From G965227875 sp965227875 (lineage in GTDB: Bacteria; Pseudomonadota; Alphaproteobacteria; Rhizobiales; JAJFHC01): a stretch of DNA of 64,000 nt. The notes beneath the pieces are model-generated. The model was not told the DNA's origin and did no database searches. It saw nothing but the letters and a program-made list of their open reading frames with translations. The position numbers and the translations under genes are program-made. The stretch covers positions 372,001 to 436,000 of the forward strand of contig OZ245783.1 in NCBI GenBank assembly GCA_965227875.1, read 5' to 3'. Shown in pieces: positions 37,305 through 46,236 of the stretch (position 1 is the first letter of the stretch; each line of letters starts with the position of its first letter).

Positions 37305-38216
37305 ATGGTTAACCCTAACGACGGCCCGCAGTTGAAACTTCGGGCGGACGGGCGGATGAGTGCCTACATGCCTACCATCGGCGCAACTGCCGGCCAACAC
37401 GCAGGCCGGTTCGAAAATGCGGTGAATAAAATGAATGAAATCAATAGATTATCCATACTGGGATGCCCTGTCGCCTGCATCGACATGACAGGACTTACCT
37501 CCCGGATTGCGGAGTTCATCGCCCATCGCGGACCGGACGCGCCGGGTCGTTTCGTCTGTTTCCGGGACGTACACGGACTCGTCGCAGCACGGGACGACCG
37601 CACCCTTTTCGAAGCGCATGAACAGGCCTCGTTCGTGGTCGCGGACGGCCGGCCGCTTTCCGTCATCGGACGCATGATGGGCGATCGCGAAATCCGCCAG
37701 GTCCGTGGCATCGACTCCGTCCCGACCCTCTGCGAAGCCGGTATCGAGCCGGGATGGCGGCACTATTTCCTTGGCGGCGCGCCCGGCGTCGCCGACCGGC
37801 TCGCGGCAGAAATGAGCCAACGGTTCCCCGGCCTGATCGTGGCCGGCACCGAATGCCCGCCCTTCCGTCCGCTTTCCGATGCGGAAGAAAACGAGACAGT
37901 TGACCGCATCGTTGCGTCAAGTGCGGACATCGTCTGGGTCGGTCTCGGTTCGCCCAAGCAGGATCTCTGGATGGCACGCATGGCGCCGCGGCTCCACGGC
38001 GCGGTCTGCATGGGGGTCGGCGCGGCGTTCGACATTCATACCGGCAAGGTTCGCCAGGCGCCACGCGCGATCCAGAAACTGGGGCTTGAATGGGCCTTCC
38101 GTCTGGTCCAGGAACCGCGCCGCCTCGCCAAACGCTATGGCCACGCGATTCCGCGGTTCCTCATGCTCGTGACCGGTGACCTTCTTCGCCGCCGTCCCGG
38201 CGCAGGCGTCTCCTGA
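37305..38216 (+). CDS. WecB/TagA/CpsF-family glycosyltransferase
   Basis: A GT26 enzyme, up to 303 residues long, that adds N-acetylmannosaminuronate or a similar sugar to a lipid-linked primer. Seen are SVVADGRP-like FVVADGRPLSVIGRM (acid catalyst Asp), YFLGGAPGVADRLA, and ADIVWVGLGSPKQDLWM with GVGAAFDIHTGKV. The first 42 residues lack similarity to the family; ATG codons at 37356 and 37431 are other possible starts, and none has a strong ribosome site. It is divergent from the Wzz-kinase gene across 145 bases. Confidence 0.88.
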   Translation: MVNPNDGPQLKLRADGRMSAYMPTIGATAGQHAGRFENAVNKMNEINRLSILGCPVACIDMTGLTSRIAEFIAHRGPDAPGRFVCFRDVHGLVAARDDRTLFEAHEQASFVVADGRPLSVIGRMMGDREIRQVRGIDSVPTLCEAGIEPGWRHYFLGGAPGVADRLAAEMSQRFPGLIVAGTECPPFRPLSDAEENETVDRIVASSADIVWVGLGSPKQDLWMARMAPRLHGAVCMGVGAAFDIHTGKVRQAPRAIQKLGLEWAFRLVQEPRRLAKRYGHAIPRFLMLVTGDLLRRRPGAGVS

Positions 38217-38343
38217 GGAATCGTCGACCGGACCCCGAACCGGTCCCGCGATGCGCCGGTTCCTGCACAAGGTCTCGTTAACCCTGTGACATGAACCCCG
38301 GCCGGCACACCGGCACAGCCCCCGAGTCTGGCACGCCGCTTGA

Positions 38344-39813
38344 ATGATGCCGGGCATGGCAAATCTATTCGACTCCCGAGAACAATATGTCGGCCGGTCC
38401 ACGGTTTTCACCAACCATGTCGGGCCCTGGATCGGCATCCTGTCGTTCACCCTGGAATTCCTGCTGATCGTGTCGTCGGCGGCAGTGGCCGGCGCGGCCT
38501 ACCACATCGCCGTCTACAACGATGTCGGACAGGCGGAGTTCTACCTGCTGGCCGGGCTGGTCGTCGGGGTCTTCTTCGTATCCCTGCGCCACTATGACAG
38601 GCGATACGAAATCGAGACGATCGTGTCGGAGTCGGACCGCAACTGGGCCCTCTTCATCGCCTGGAACATCTCCTTCGTCTGCCTGCTCGTCGTCGGCTTC
38701 CTGACCAAGGCCACCGACACACAGTCGCGCGGCGCGATCCTCGGTTTCTACGCGCTCGGACCCTGCGCCCTCGTCGGCGCGCGTTTCCTGATATCCAGTC
38801 TCGTCAAGCGCGGTTATCGGCAGGGGTGGTTCGCCGCCAAGCGCGTGTTCCTCTGCGGGACACGGCAGCGTATCGACGAGTTCCGGACACGCTACAAGCC
38901 GGCAGGCTACGGGCTGACGATCGTCGGCGAATGGCACCTTCCCGACGAGTTTGAAACCGCCGGAGAAAAACTGCCCGTCGGAGCCCACGGTCACCTCGTG
39001 CGTGCCATCACGTTCGCCCGCACGCTCGATATCGACGATGTGTTCCTCGTCGTCCCGTGGTCGTCGAGGTCGCTCGTGGAATGCTGCACCAACTCGTTCC
39101 TCTCGATTCCCGCCTCGATCCATCTGACGCCCGAAGAGCATTTCGATCATTTCGCGGACATGCAGATTTCCAGGATCGGTCCGGCAAGAGGACTGAAACT
39201 CGCCCGGGCGCCGCTGTCCGGCGCGGAAATCCTCGCCAAGCGCGTCATGGACGTCTGCCTCGCTTCGGTCGGCCTTGTCCTGATCTCACCCTTCCTGCTC
39301 CTGGTGGCGCTGGCCATCAGGCTGGAGAGCGAAGGCCCGGTCATCTTCCGCCAGCGCCGGAACGGCTTCAACGAAAAGGAATTCCGGATCTTCAAGTTCC
39401 GTACGATGACGACCATGGATGACGGCGACACGATCCGCCAAGCAACCAACGGCGACACGCGCATCACGCGGGTAGGTGCGGTCTTGCGGCGCTGGAACAT
39501 CGACGAACTCCCGCAGCTCATCAACGTGATCAAGGGCGAGATGTCCCTCGTGGGTCCACGTCCCCATGCCGTCGCCCACAACAAGGACTTCGCGCGCCAG
39601 ATCGAATCCTACGCACGGCGCCACAACGTCAAGCCGGGGATTACCGGCTGGGCACAGGTGAACGGCCATCGCGGCGAGACCGACACGCCGGGCAAGATCC
39701 AGGCGCGTCTCGACCATGACCTCTATTACATCGAGAACTGGTCGGTCGGCCTCGACCTCTACATCCTGTTTCTCACCGTCTTCTCCAGGCGCGCCCGGCA
39801 GAACGCGGTCTAG
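38344..39813 (+). CDS. Exopolysaccharide-initiating sugar-phosphate transferase (WbaP/ExoY type)
   Basis: A 489-residue polyprenyl-phosphate hexose-1-phosphate transferase that starts repeat-unit synthesis. Four helices fill the first 155 residues, followed by a CoA-binding-like cytoplasmic domain, a further helix near residue 310 and the catalytic domain: KRVMDVCLASVGLVL, GPVIFRQRRNGFNEKEF, IFKFRTM, RRWNIDELPQLINVIKGEMSLVGPRP and KPGITGWAQVNGHRGET. All are canonical. ATG codons at 38344, 38347 and 38356 are all possible. It ends 28 bases before the convergent L,D-transpeptidase gene and marks the right end of the polysaccharide locus. Confidence 0.93.
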   Translation: MMPGMANLFDSREQYVGRSTVFTNHVGPWIGILSFTLEFLLIVSSAAVAGAAYHIAVYNDVGQAEFYLLAGLVVGVFFVSLRHYDRRYEIETIVSESDRNWALFIAWNISFVCLLVVGFLTKATDTQSRGAILGFYALGPCALVGARFLISSLVKRGYRQGWFAAKRVFLCGTRQRIDEFRTRYKPAGYGLTIVGEWHLPDEFETAGEKLPVGAHGHLVRAITFARTLDIDDVFLVVPWSSRSLVECCTNSFLSIPASIHLTPEEHFDHFADMQISRIGPARGLKLARAPLSGAEILAKRVMDVCLASVGLVLISPFLLLVALAIRLESEGPVIFRQRRNGFNEKEFRIFKFRTMTTMDDGDTIRQATNGDTRITRVGAVLRRWNIDELPQLINVIKGEMSLVGPRPHAVAHNKDFARQIESYARRHNVKPGITGWAQVNGHRGETDTPGKIQARLDHDLYYIENWSVGLDLYILFLTVFSRRARQNAV

Positions 39814-39841
39814 GAAACCGTGCCGGAAGCGACGCCCCCGG

Positions 39842-40534
39842 TCAGGCGACCAGGATCGGCGTCCCCTTCGGCACCCGGTTGTAGAGGTCGATGATGTCCT
39901 GGTTGAGCAGCCGCACGCACCCGCTCGAGACCGCCTTGCCGATGCTGGCAAATTCCATCGTCCCGTGAAGACGGTAGAGCGTGTCCCGATTGCCCTCGAA
40001 GATATAGAGCGCTCTGGCGCCGAGCGGATTGTCCAGTGACGGCGGCATGCCGTTTCGCCATTCCTCCAGACGCGGTTCGCGTTCGATCATCTCCGCCGGC
40101 GGTGTCCATGTCGGCCACGGCCTTTTCCACGCGATGTGCGCACGGCCCGACCACTCGAACCCGTCACGCCCGATCCCCACGCCATACCGGAGCGCCTTGC
40201 CGTTTTCCTGGACCAGATAGAGAAAGCGGTTGGACGTATCCACGACCACGGTGCCCGGGCGTTCTCCGGTGGGATCGTCGACGACCTGGCGATAATAGCG
40301 CGGGTTGACCTGGCGCAGGTCGACGGCCGGGATCGGAAACCGTTCTTCCGGCATCGCCCTGTACATGTGTGAATAACGCGCCGAATCCGTATCGCCGGCG
40401 CTGAAATCGCCATCGAAGCGGTCCGTCTGGGAGCATCCCCCCAGCGCGAGGCCGGCCGTGCCGAGGATTCCGGCCACGAAACGTCTTCTCGAGACGGCAC
40501 CCTTCCCCATTCCGTCTTCAACGGACGAATGCAT
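39842..40534 (-). CDS. L,D-transpeptidase (YkuD) lipoprotein
   Basis: A 230-residue exported protein. The N-terminus reads SRRRFVAGILGTAGLALGGC, a twin-arginine-like signal ending in a lipobox (LGGC), so it is probably lipid-anchored in the periplasm. The YkuD domain follows, with YGVGIGRDGFEW, LHGTMEFASIGKAVSSGC and the catalytic Cys in SGCVRL. It cross-links peptidoglycan stems or attaches proteins to the wall. The start MHSSVEDGMG was chosen for its place just ahead of the signal; the longer frame to 40771 has no support. Confidence 0.92.
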   Translation of the reverse strand: MHSSVEDGMGKGAVSRRRFVAGILGTAGLALGGCSQTDRFDGDFSAGDTDSARYSHMYRAMPEERFPIPAVDLRQVNPRYYRQVVDDPTGERPGTVVVDTSNRFLYLVQENGKALRYGVGIGRDGFEWSGRAHIAWKRPWPTWTPPAEMIEREPRLEEWRNGMPPSLDNPLGARALYIFEGNRDTLYRLHGTMEFASIGKAVSSGCVRLLNQDIIDLYNRVPKGTPILVA

Positions 40535-40880
40535 AAGCTCTTTCTCCGGCAGTCCGGCGGCACCCCGTGAGGCGCCGCCCGTGATGTGTGGCAAATGTCC
40601 CGCCATCAGGCCCCGCCCTCCGGACATGCGCCGAAATGACTGTGGCGAATGGCAGCAACATGGTCGCGATTCGACGAAATACAAGCGCGATAGGATGCCG
40701 CTCTTGTGGCAATTGATGGAAAATGTCCACCTGTCGTGCAGATTGCGCGGGTACTGTGGCGCAAAAGACACGAGTTGGTGCGTGCGGCATCAGGGCCACA
40801 CGAAACTGCAAGCTGTTTCAATTTCTGGAACTCCGGTCAGATCAACCCTGCCCCGCTGCAATCCGGGGCGGCAAAGCCGT
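40535..40880. other. Intergenic stretch without a convincing gene
   Basis: Frames exist on both strands but lack domains, signals and ribosome sites. The promoter of the L,D-transpeptidase gene should lie in the first part. No repeat, terminator or RNA gene was recognised. Confidence 0.5.
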
Positions 40881-41246
40881 TCAGCTGATCGATATCGGAG
40901 GTCTGAAGTGGCGGCCCGGTTCCCGGGAGGCAAATCCGCGTTCGACAAGGGAAAGAACCGGGGATTGGCCAAGCCAACGGTTGTCGGCGATGACTGGCAA
41001 CCCGGGACCACAGTCCCTGTCGCACCGTCTTCCGGGCGCGCTTTTCTCGGTGTCCCCGCTGCATCCGTTCAGCAGAGTACCGTCCCACGCTGGTCCTTCG
41101 TCCAACTCGACCGGAGCGACTGCATCCCATGCAACCGGGTCGTGGAGCATCGGGCCGTCCGCCGCACCGACGCCGGCCGAAACCGGCACCACGCCGTTGA
41201 CGACGGAGAACGCAAGAACCACAAATATCGCCAGAAACTGCCGCAT
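40881..41246 (-). CDS. Small exported protein, unknown
   Basis: A 121-residue frame starting MRQFLAIFVVLAFSVVNG with a clear signal peptide ending near VSAGVGA, which is the main reason to accept it. The mature part has four cysteines, including CSGDTEK and CDRDCG, so disulfides are possible. No family recognised, and the ribosome site is weak. It could be a chance frame, since overlapping frames on the other strand are also open, but a well-formed signal peptide is rarely random. Confidence 0.45.
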   Translation of the reverse strand: MRQFLAIFVVLAFSVVNGVVPVSAGVGAADGPMLHDPVAWDAVAPVELDEGPAWDGTLLNGCSGDTEKSAPGRRCDRDCGPGLPVIADNRWLGQSPVLSLVERGFASREPGRHFRPPISIS

Positions 41247-41344
41247 CCGGTCCGCTTACACCACCGCGGAGCGTCGGCAAAGACCATCCGGATCAGATTT
41301 CCGTGAAGAGCGCCGGATACGCACGGGTATTGTCCTCCGGCCGC

Positions 41345-43438
41345 CTACTGCACGGTGATCGCCGCCTCGGCAAGCGTCGCGCGATTGTCGCCGTTCCAGT
41401 AGCGAAGCACGTATTTCCCCGGCTTGGCCGGGGCCTTGATCCGTACCTTGCGGCCGTCGTAATCGCCATTGGCGAGCCGCTGCGAGGCCACTGCCTTGCC
41501 GCGGCCGCCCGACGCCTCCGGGTCGACCACGTGGATGGCGTCGCGATAGGCGCCGGGCCCGATCCACGAGACCTCGAACCTCTCACCGGCCTTCACCGAA
41601 GCGGGTCCGGAGATGCTGACGTCCATCCCCACGACCTCGACCGGCCTCGTCACCAGAACCCTGCGACTGTCGCCGTTCCAGTAGCGCAATTGCAGGGTTT
41701 TCGGCGTTGCCGTCGCGATCAGTTTGACGGTCCGGTTTTCCGTGTCGCCATTGGACAGTCGCATGCTGCGCATCACCTTGCCGCGGCCGCCTCCGGCATC
41801 CGGGTCGAAGAGCTGCACGGCATCGCGCCGCGCGCCGGGACCGGTCCACTTCACGACGAGCGTCCGGCCGATGACCACGGTGTCCTCGGCCTCCAGCGAC
41901 ACCTCGGCTTCCTTCACCTCAATCGGCCTGGTGGCCAGGACCGTGCGGTTCTCGCCGTTCCAGTAGCGCAACTGGTATGTGCCCGGCTTGGCCGGGGCCG
42001 GCAGCCGGACCGTCCGCTCATCCACGTTGCCGTGCACGAGACGGATCTCGCGCTCCAGTTTGCCGTCTCCCTGGTTGCCGGCCGGGTCGACGACCTGTAC
42101 GGCGTCGCGGCGTCCTCCGGGACCGACCCAGGAAACTTCGAACGTCGCTCCCATGGACACGCTCTCGGGCGCCGACAGACCGACCTCGGCTTCCAGCACC
42201 TCGATTTCACGGGTCGCCAGAACCGTACGATTTTCGCCGTTCCAGTACCGCAGCCGGTAGAACCCCGGTTTGGCGGGCGCGGTCAGTCGCACCGTGCGGT
42301 TCTCGAAATCGCCATTCACAAGGCGCAGGCCACGTACCGCCGCACCCTCACCGTCATTGCCCGCCGGATCGATGATGTCGACCGAGTCCCGGCGGCCGCC
42401 CGGGCCCTGCCAGACGACATCGAACCTCTTGCCGATATCCACGGTGGCCGGGGCGGACAGCGAGACCTCGGCGTCCTTCACCTCGAGCGCGCGCGTCCCG
42501 ATGACCGCTTTTCCGCGGCCGTAGTAATACTGGAGCTCGTAGGCCCCCGGTTTCGCCGGTGCCACCAGACGCACGGTGCGCTCATCCATGTCGCCGTGAA
42601 TGATCCTTCGGCCACGTATTTCCCGTCCCTCGCCGTTGTTGCCCTGCGGGTCGAAGAGCACCACGTGATCGTACCGGTCTCCGGGGCCGTCCCAGGTCAC
42701 GGTGAACCGGCGACCGATCTCGATGGACTCCGGTGCGTCAAGCGTCGCTTGGGGCAACGCGGCCTGTTCGACGACTTCCGCTTCGGGCACGGGCGGCGTC
42801 GGCGCGGCGGCTGCCTCGTCGACCGTCTCCGTCAGGGCGTTTCCGAGCGAGGCCGCATCGCTCGCCTGCAGGTAGAGACCGCCCGTCTCGTCGGCGATGC
42901 AGGCCACCTGCCGGCCTTCCTCGGCGGAAAGCCCGAACCCGACCACATGGGCGGTGAAGTCGACGCCGGTCTTTTCAAGCTCCCGGGCCAGAGCGCAGGG
43001 ATCGGCACGGCACGTCTCGATCCCGTCGGTGATTAGGATCACCGACGCCTTTTCTTCCGTGTGCTTGAGCGCTTCGGCCGCACGGCGCACGGATTCCGTA
43101 AGCGGTGTCTTGCCTTTCGGCGAGACCTTCGAGGAGGCTTCTCCGATCCGCGGGGCGGAACCGCTGCCGACCGGCACCAGCGTTTCGATATCCTCGCAGT
43201 CGCCCTTTTCCCGGTGACCGTAGACCATGAGTCCAAGTTCGAGATCGCCCGGAACCGACCTGAGCACATCCTGCAGCACGTCCTTGGCGATGCCGATCTT
43301 CGGTTCCTCCCCGATCCGCCCCCACATGGACCCCGACCCGTCGAGAATGATCATGGCGCGCTCGGCCGCGACCGACCGCTCGACCGCAAGTGGATACATC
43401 ACGGCAAGCGCAAGAAAGATGGATGCGGCGAACCTCAT
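41345..43438 (-). CDS. Secreted von Willebrand factor A protein with five Ig-like repeats
   Basis: A 697-residue exported protein. A signal peptide (MRFAASIFLALAVMYPLA) is followed by a VWA domain (about 28-200) with an intact metal site DGSGSM at residues 33-38 and TPLTESVRRAAE. After a Pro/Ala-rich linker come five tandem repeats of about 93 residues from residue 232, each with V/LSAP...GPGGRRDxV...DPAGNxGxG...RTVRLxAPAKPGxYxLRYWNG. The start has AGGAG upstream. VWA plus beta-repeats points to adhesion or protein scaffolding in the periplasm or outside. Substrate or partner unknown. Confidence 0.88.
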   Translation of the reverse strand: MRFAASIFLALAVMYPLAVERSVAAERAMIILDGSGSMWGRIGEEPKIGIAKDVLQDVLRSVPGDLELGLMVYGHREKGDCEDIETLVPVGSGSAPRIGEASSKVSPKGKTPLTESVRRAAEALKHTEEKASVILITDGIETCRADPCALARELEKTGVDFTAHVVGFGLSAEEGRQVACIADETGGLYLQASDAASLGNALTETVDEAAAAPTPPVPEAEVVEQAALPQATLDAPESIEIGRRFTVTWDGPGDRYDHVVLFDPQGNNGEGREIRGRRIIHGDMDERTVRLVAPAKPGAYELQYYYGRGKAVIGTRALEVKDAEVSLSAPATVDIGKRFDVVWQGPGGRRDSVDIIDPAGNDGEGAAVRGLRLVNGDFENRTVRLTAPAKPGFYRLRYWNGENRTVLATREIEVLEAEVGLSAPESVSMGATFEVSWVGPGGRRDAVQVVDPAGNQGDGKLEREIRLVHGNVDERTVRLPAPAKPGTYQLRYWNGENRTVLATRPIEVKEAEVSLEAEDTVVIGRTLVVKWTGPGARRDAVQLFDPDAGGGRGKVMRSMRLSNGDTENRTVKLIATATPKTLQLRYWNGDSRRVLVTRPVEVVGMDVSISGPASVKAGERFEVSWIGPGAYRDAIHVVDPEASGGRGKAVASQRLANGDYDGRKVRIKAPAKPGKYVLRYWNGDNRATLAEAAITVQ

Positions 43439-43519
43439 GGATTGCTCCTTTCCACAGGTCGTGAAGGCCGGCACGGGGGTTCCGGCCGGATCGGAAGTGA
43501 CGGTTTCAACGTACGGGTG

Positions 43520-43813
43520 TCAGGAACACTCCGACGGGATCTGGGCCATCCGCGTGGCGAGATGCTGCATCTCGTTGCCCGTGAGTTCCCCCTGGGCCTT
43601 CATCATGCCGGCCTGGTCCCTCGAGATCATGGCGATGAACATCGCCATCTGCTTGTCGTTGAACTCGCCGACCTTCTCGAGAACGCAGTCGCATCCGCTG
43701 TCGGACAGCTTGAGTTCAGCCTTGCACGACTGGCGGATGGTTTCCTGATCGTCCGCCAAGGCGGCCGCCGAAAACGCGAGAACCGCGCCAAGTGCTGTAA
43801 TCACCTTTTTCAT
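43520..43813 (-). CDS. Small exported cysteine-containing protein, unknown
   Basis: A 97-residue protein with a good signal peptide (MKKVITALGAVLAFSAAALA) and a short helical mature part with four cysteines (QSCKAEL, GCDCVLEK, final SECS), which could form disulfides or bind metal. A site AGGG precedes the start. It lies between the VWA gene and the copper island on the same strand, with 103 bases to the oxidase gene. No family recognised. Confidence 0.75.
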   Translation of the reverse strand: MKKVITALGAVLAFSAAALADDQETIRQSCKAELKLSDSGCDCVLEKVGEFNDKQMAMFIAMISRDQAGMMKAQGELTGNEMQHLATRMAQIPSECS

Positions 43814-43828
43814 GACGTAACCCTCCCT

Positions 43829-43867
43829 TCAAAAGAAACCGAACAGTATCAGAAGCTTGAAGGAGGG
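43829..43867. repeat. Imperfect inverted repeat after the multicopper oxidase gene
   Basis: CCTCCCTTCAA at the left and TTGAAGGAGG at the right can pair around a loop of about 18 bases. It lies just beyond the stop of the multicopper oxidase gene and ahead of the small exported protein gene. No T-run follows on the minus strand, so it could be a weak terminator or an operator. Confidence 0.4.
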
Positions 43868-43916
43868 CAACCACTGTTGTGACCGAAAGCAACCCGAAGG
43901 CCGCCAACAAGGACGT

Positions 43917-45311
43917 CTACAGCACTTCGAACCATGTATTCATGCCCGCCGCCGCATGTTCGAGCATATGGCAGTGGAGCAGCCATTTTCCGGGATTGTC
44001 GGCGACGAAGGCGACTTTTGTCGTCTGTTCCGGTCCGATGAGGAAAGTATCCCGCCAGGGCCGATCCTCGCGCACGGTACTGTTCGAGCGTTCCAGAATG
44101 CGGAAGTGGTGGCCATGGGTATGTATGGCGTGCGGAAACGCCGTCCGGTTGACCGTTTCGAGGACGATGGTTTCGCCGCGCCTGGCCTGGAAGAGCGGAA
44201 GCTTCGCGAGATTGGCCACGCCATTGAAGGCCCAGACCTGTCGGGTCTTGCGGAAATCCTCGCCGGATATCTCCCGTCCCTCGAAGATCACGCCGTCGAT
44301 GCCGCTCATCGCGCCACCTTCCATGACCAGTCTGACCTGCGTCGCGGCGGCAAGATCAGGCTCCGGAATACTGTTCTGCGGCAGTCCGGCGGGAACCTTC
44401 GCCGTACTCCGGGTTGCGGCCACGTCGAACCGGGCGAAGGCGAAGGGCTCGCGTCCCGACACTTCCTGGAGCTCCACGGTGCCCGCCTTCTCCGGGACAT
44501 AGAGCAGATCGACCCTCTGCGCGGGTCCGAGCAGCATCGGCGAATATCCCACCGGCCCCGGCGACGCCAGCGGCTGTCCGTCATAGGCCAGCACACGCGC
44601 CCCCAGCGCGTCAGGATCCAGTTCGAGCACACGAGAATTGCAAGCGTTGATCAGCCTCAGGCGGTAGGCCTCGTTCTGGCGCAAGGGGATCGACGGCAGA
44701 CTGACGCCGTTGACAGTCAGCCAGTTGCCGAGACGCCCCCCGTGCGTCCAATCCATGAAGGACCCCAGGCTTGCGGCATCGAACCTGCCCTCGCGGTCGA
44801 GCCTCCAGTCGTCGAGCATAAGGACAATGTCGTGTTCCCGGTCGAACGGCGGCGCCGCCTCTTCCACGATCAGCGGTCCGTACAGGCCCCGCGCCACCTG
44901 GTTCCAGCTCCGGTTATGGGCGTGATACCAGTAGGTACCCGCGTCCGGCACCGGGAAGTCGTAGTCGAAGGTGTCGCCTTTCGCGACCGCGTCCTGCGTC
45001 AGCCCCGACACCCCGTCCATGGCATTGTCGATCCGGATGCCGTGCCAGTGCACGGAGGTCGGTTCGTCGAGTTCGTTGACGAGGCGAACGCGGACACGCT
45101 CACCCTGCCGCACACGAATGACCGGCCCCGGATTCGAACTGTTGTATGTCCACAGTTCGGAGGCCGGTCCGGTGTCGCCGTAAAGCTTGTGGTGCGACAC
45201 GCCCGCCTTGAGGTCGAGATAACCTTCGCCGGAACGTGCCGTGGAAACGGACCACGTTCCATGAAATGCAGCGGCTGCTGCGCCAAGCTGGACAAATCGT
45301 CTTCGGTCCAT
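43917..45311 (-). CDS. Periplasmic multicopper oxidase (CueO/laccase-like)
   Basis: A 464-residue three-cupredoxin-domain oxidase, exported through a twin-arginine signal (MDRRRFVQLGAAAAAF). All copper ligands are seen: VHWHG near residue 88, WYHAH near 128, HAIHTHGHHF in domain 3, and HCHMLEHAAAGM at the end, with Met as the axial type-1 ligand. It probably oxidises Cu(I) to Cu(II) with O2 in the periplasm. No Met-rich helix such as that of CueO is seen. The start overlaps the stop of the diheme cytochrome gene (TGATG), so the two are made together. Confidence 0.92.
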   Translation of the reverse strand: MDRRRFVQLGAAAAAFHGTWSVSTARSGEGYLDLKAGVSHHKLYGDTGPASELWTYNSSNPGPVIRVRQGERVRVRLVNELDEPTSVHWHGIRIDNAMDGVSGLTQDAVAKGDTFDYDFPVPDAGTYWYHAHNRSWNQVARGLYGPLIVEEAAPPFDREHDIVLMLDDWRLDREGRFDAASLGSFMDWTHGGRLGNWLTVNGVSLPSIPLRQNEAYRLRLINACNSRVLELDPDALGARVLAYDGQPLASPGPVGYSPMLLGPAQRVDLLYVPEKAGTVELQEVSGREPFAFARFDVAATRSTAKVPAGLPQNSIPEPDLAAATQVRLVMEGGAMSGIDGVIFEGREISGEDFRKTRQVWAFNGVANLAKLPLFQARRGETIVLETVNRTAFPHAIHTHGHHFRILERSNSTVREDRPWRDTFLIGPEQTTKVAFVADNPGKWLLHCHMLEHAAAGMNTWFEVL

Positions 45312-46228
45312 CAGTCAGCCTCGTCTTCCGACAATGAAAGCAAGTATACCGCAATCGCTTCCAGATCCTCGTCCGTCATGTGGCTCGTTCCTTCTTCAAC
45401 CACTTCGCCCATGGCCCCGCCCATGACGTCGCCGTCGGGCTTGAGGCCGGTCTGCAGGGCGAGCACGATGTCTTCTACGGTCCAGCCCTCGATGTGGTTC
45501 TTTCCCGTGTCGATACCGGGAACGGGATGACCGCCCGGTCCGGACAGCGTTCCGCCGAACCGTTCGGGAACCCTCGCCCCGAAGGCGTTGCGCTCCGTAT
45601 GGCAGGCGCCGCAGTGGGCAGGACCGTTCACGAGATACTCGCCGCGGCGCCAGACATCGCTTCTCGCGGGCGTTTCCTCAGGCACCCGGGGCTCGAAAAA
45701 CAACCATTTCCAGCCCCCCAACAGGGCCCGGTCGGAAAACGGCCAGGCGAGATCATGTGCGGGTGCCGGTGAGGCGACGGCGGGGACCGTGTCGAGATAG
45801 GCTTTCATGTCGGCAATATCCCGGGTCTTGAGCCTGGTGTAGTGGGTATAGGGAAAGGACGGGTAGTAGTGCCGGCCGTCCGGCCCCACGCCGGCGACGA
45901 GAGCCCTTGAGAACGTGGCCAGGCTCCAGCCGCCTATTCCCGCCTCAGCATGGGGCGTGATGTTGGGCGCATGAAACGTGCCGAAAGGCGTCTTCAGGGG
46001 CGGACCGCCCGCGAACAGTCCGCTGTCCGTCCTGGTGTCGGTGTGACAGGCCACGCACCCGGACGCCCTCACCATGTAGGCGCCACGTTCGGGATCACCG
46101 GTTATGCCGGTGAAATCGCGTGCCGGTGGCGGCGACCAGAGATGTGGTAGCACGCCGAAATACCCGACAGCGGCGAGAAGGACGGCCAGCAATGAACCGG
46201 CCGCCAGAAGTTTCCCCGGCGTCTTCAT
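45311..46228 (-). CDS. Membrane-anchored diheme cytochrome c
   Basis: A 305-residue protein with one N-terminal helix (KLLAAGSLLAVLLAAVGYFG) and two c-type heme sites, CVACH near residue 58 and CGACH near residue 200, each in a cytochrome c fold. It resembles the small cytochrome subunits of alcohol, aldehyde or nicotinate dehydrogenases, yet no such dehydrogenase is nearby. It is instead coupled to a multicopper oxidase (TGATG overlap) and preceded by a cytochrome c'-like gene 8 bases upstream. It may pass electrons between the copper oxidase and the respiratory chain; that is inference. Confidence 0.9.
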   Translation of the reverse strand: MKTPGKLLAAGSLLAVLLAAVGYFGVLPHLWSPPPARDFTGITGDPERGAYMVRASGCVACHTDTRTDSGLFAGGPPLKTPFGTFHAPNITPHAEAGIGGWSLATFSRALVAGVGPDGRHYYPSFPYTHYTRLKTRDIADMKAYLDTVPAVASPAPAHDLAWPFSDRALLGGWKWLFFEPRVPEETPARSDVWRRGEYLVNGPAHCGACHTERNAFGARVPERFGGTLSGPGGHPVPGIDTGKNHIEGWTVEDIVLALQTGLKPDGDVMGGAMGEVVEEGTSHMTDEDLEAIAVYLLSLSEDEAD

Positions 46229-46236
46229 GTCCGGGC

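Noticed and set aside
40723..41358. 211-residue plus-strand frame
   Set aside because: No domain or ribosome site; the opposite strand has a frame with a signal peptide instead.
41303..43036. 577-residue plus-strand frame opposite the VWA gene
   Set aside because: It repeats with the same period only because the true gene on the other strand has internal repeats.
43857..45530. 557-residue plus-strand frame opposite the multicopper oxidase
   Set aside because: No domain; the opposite strand has all copper ligands.
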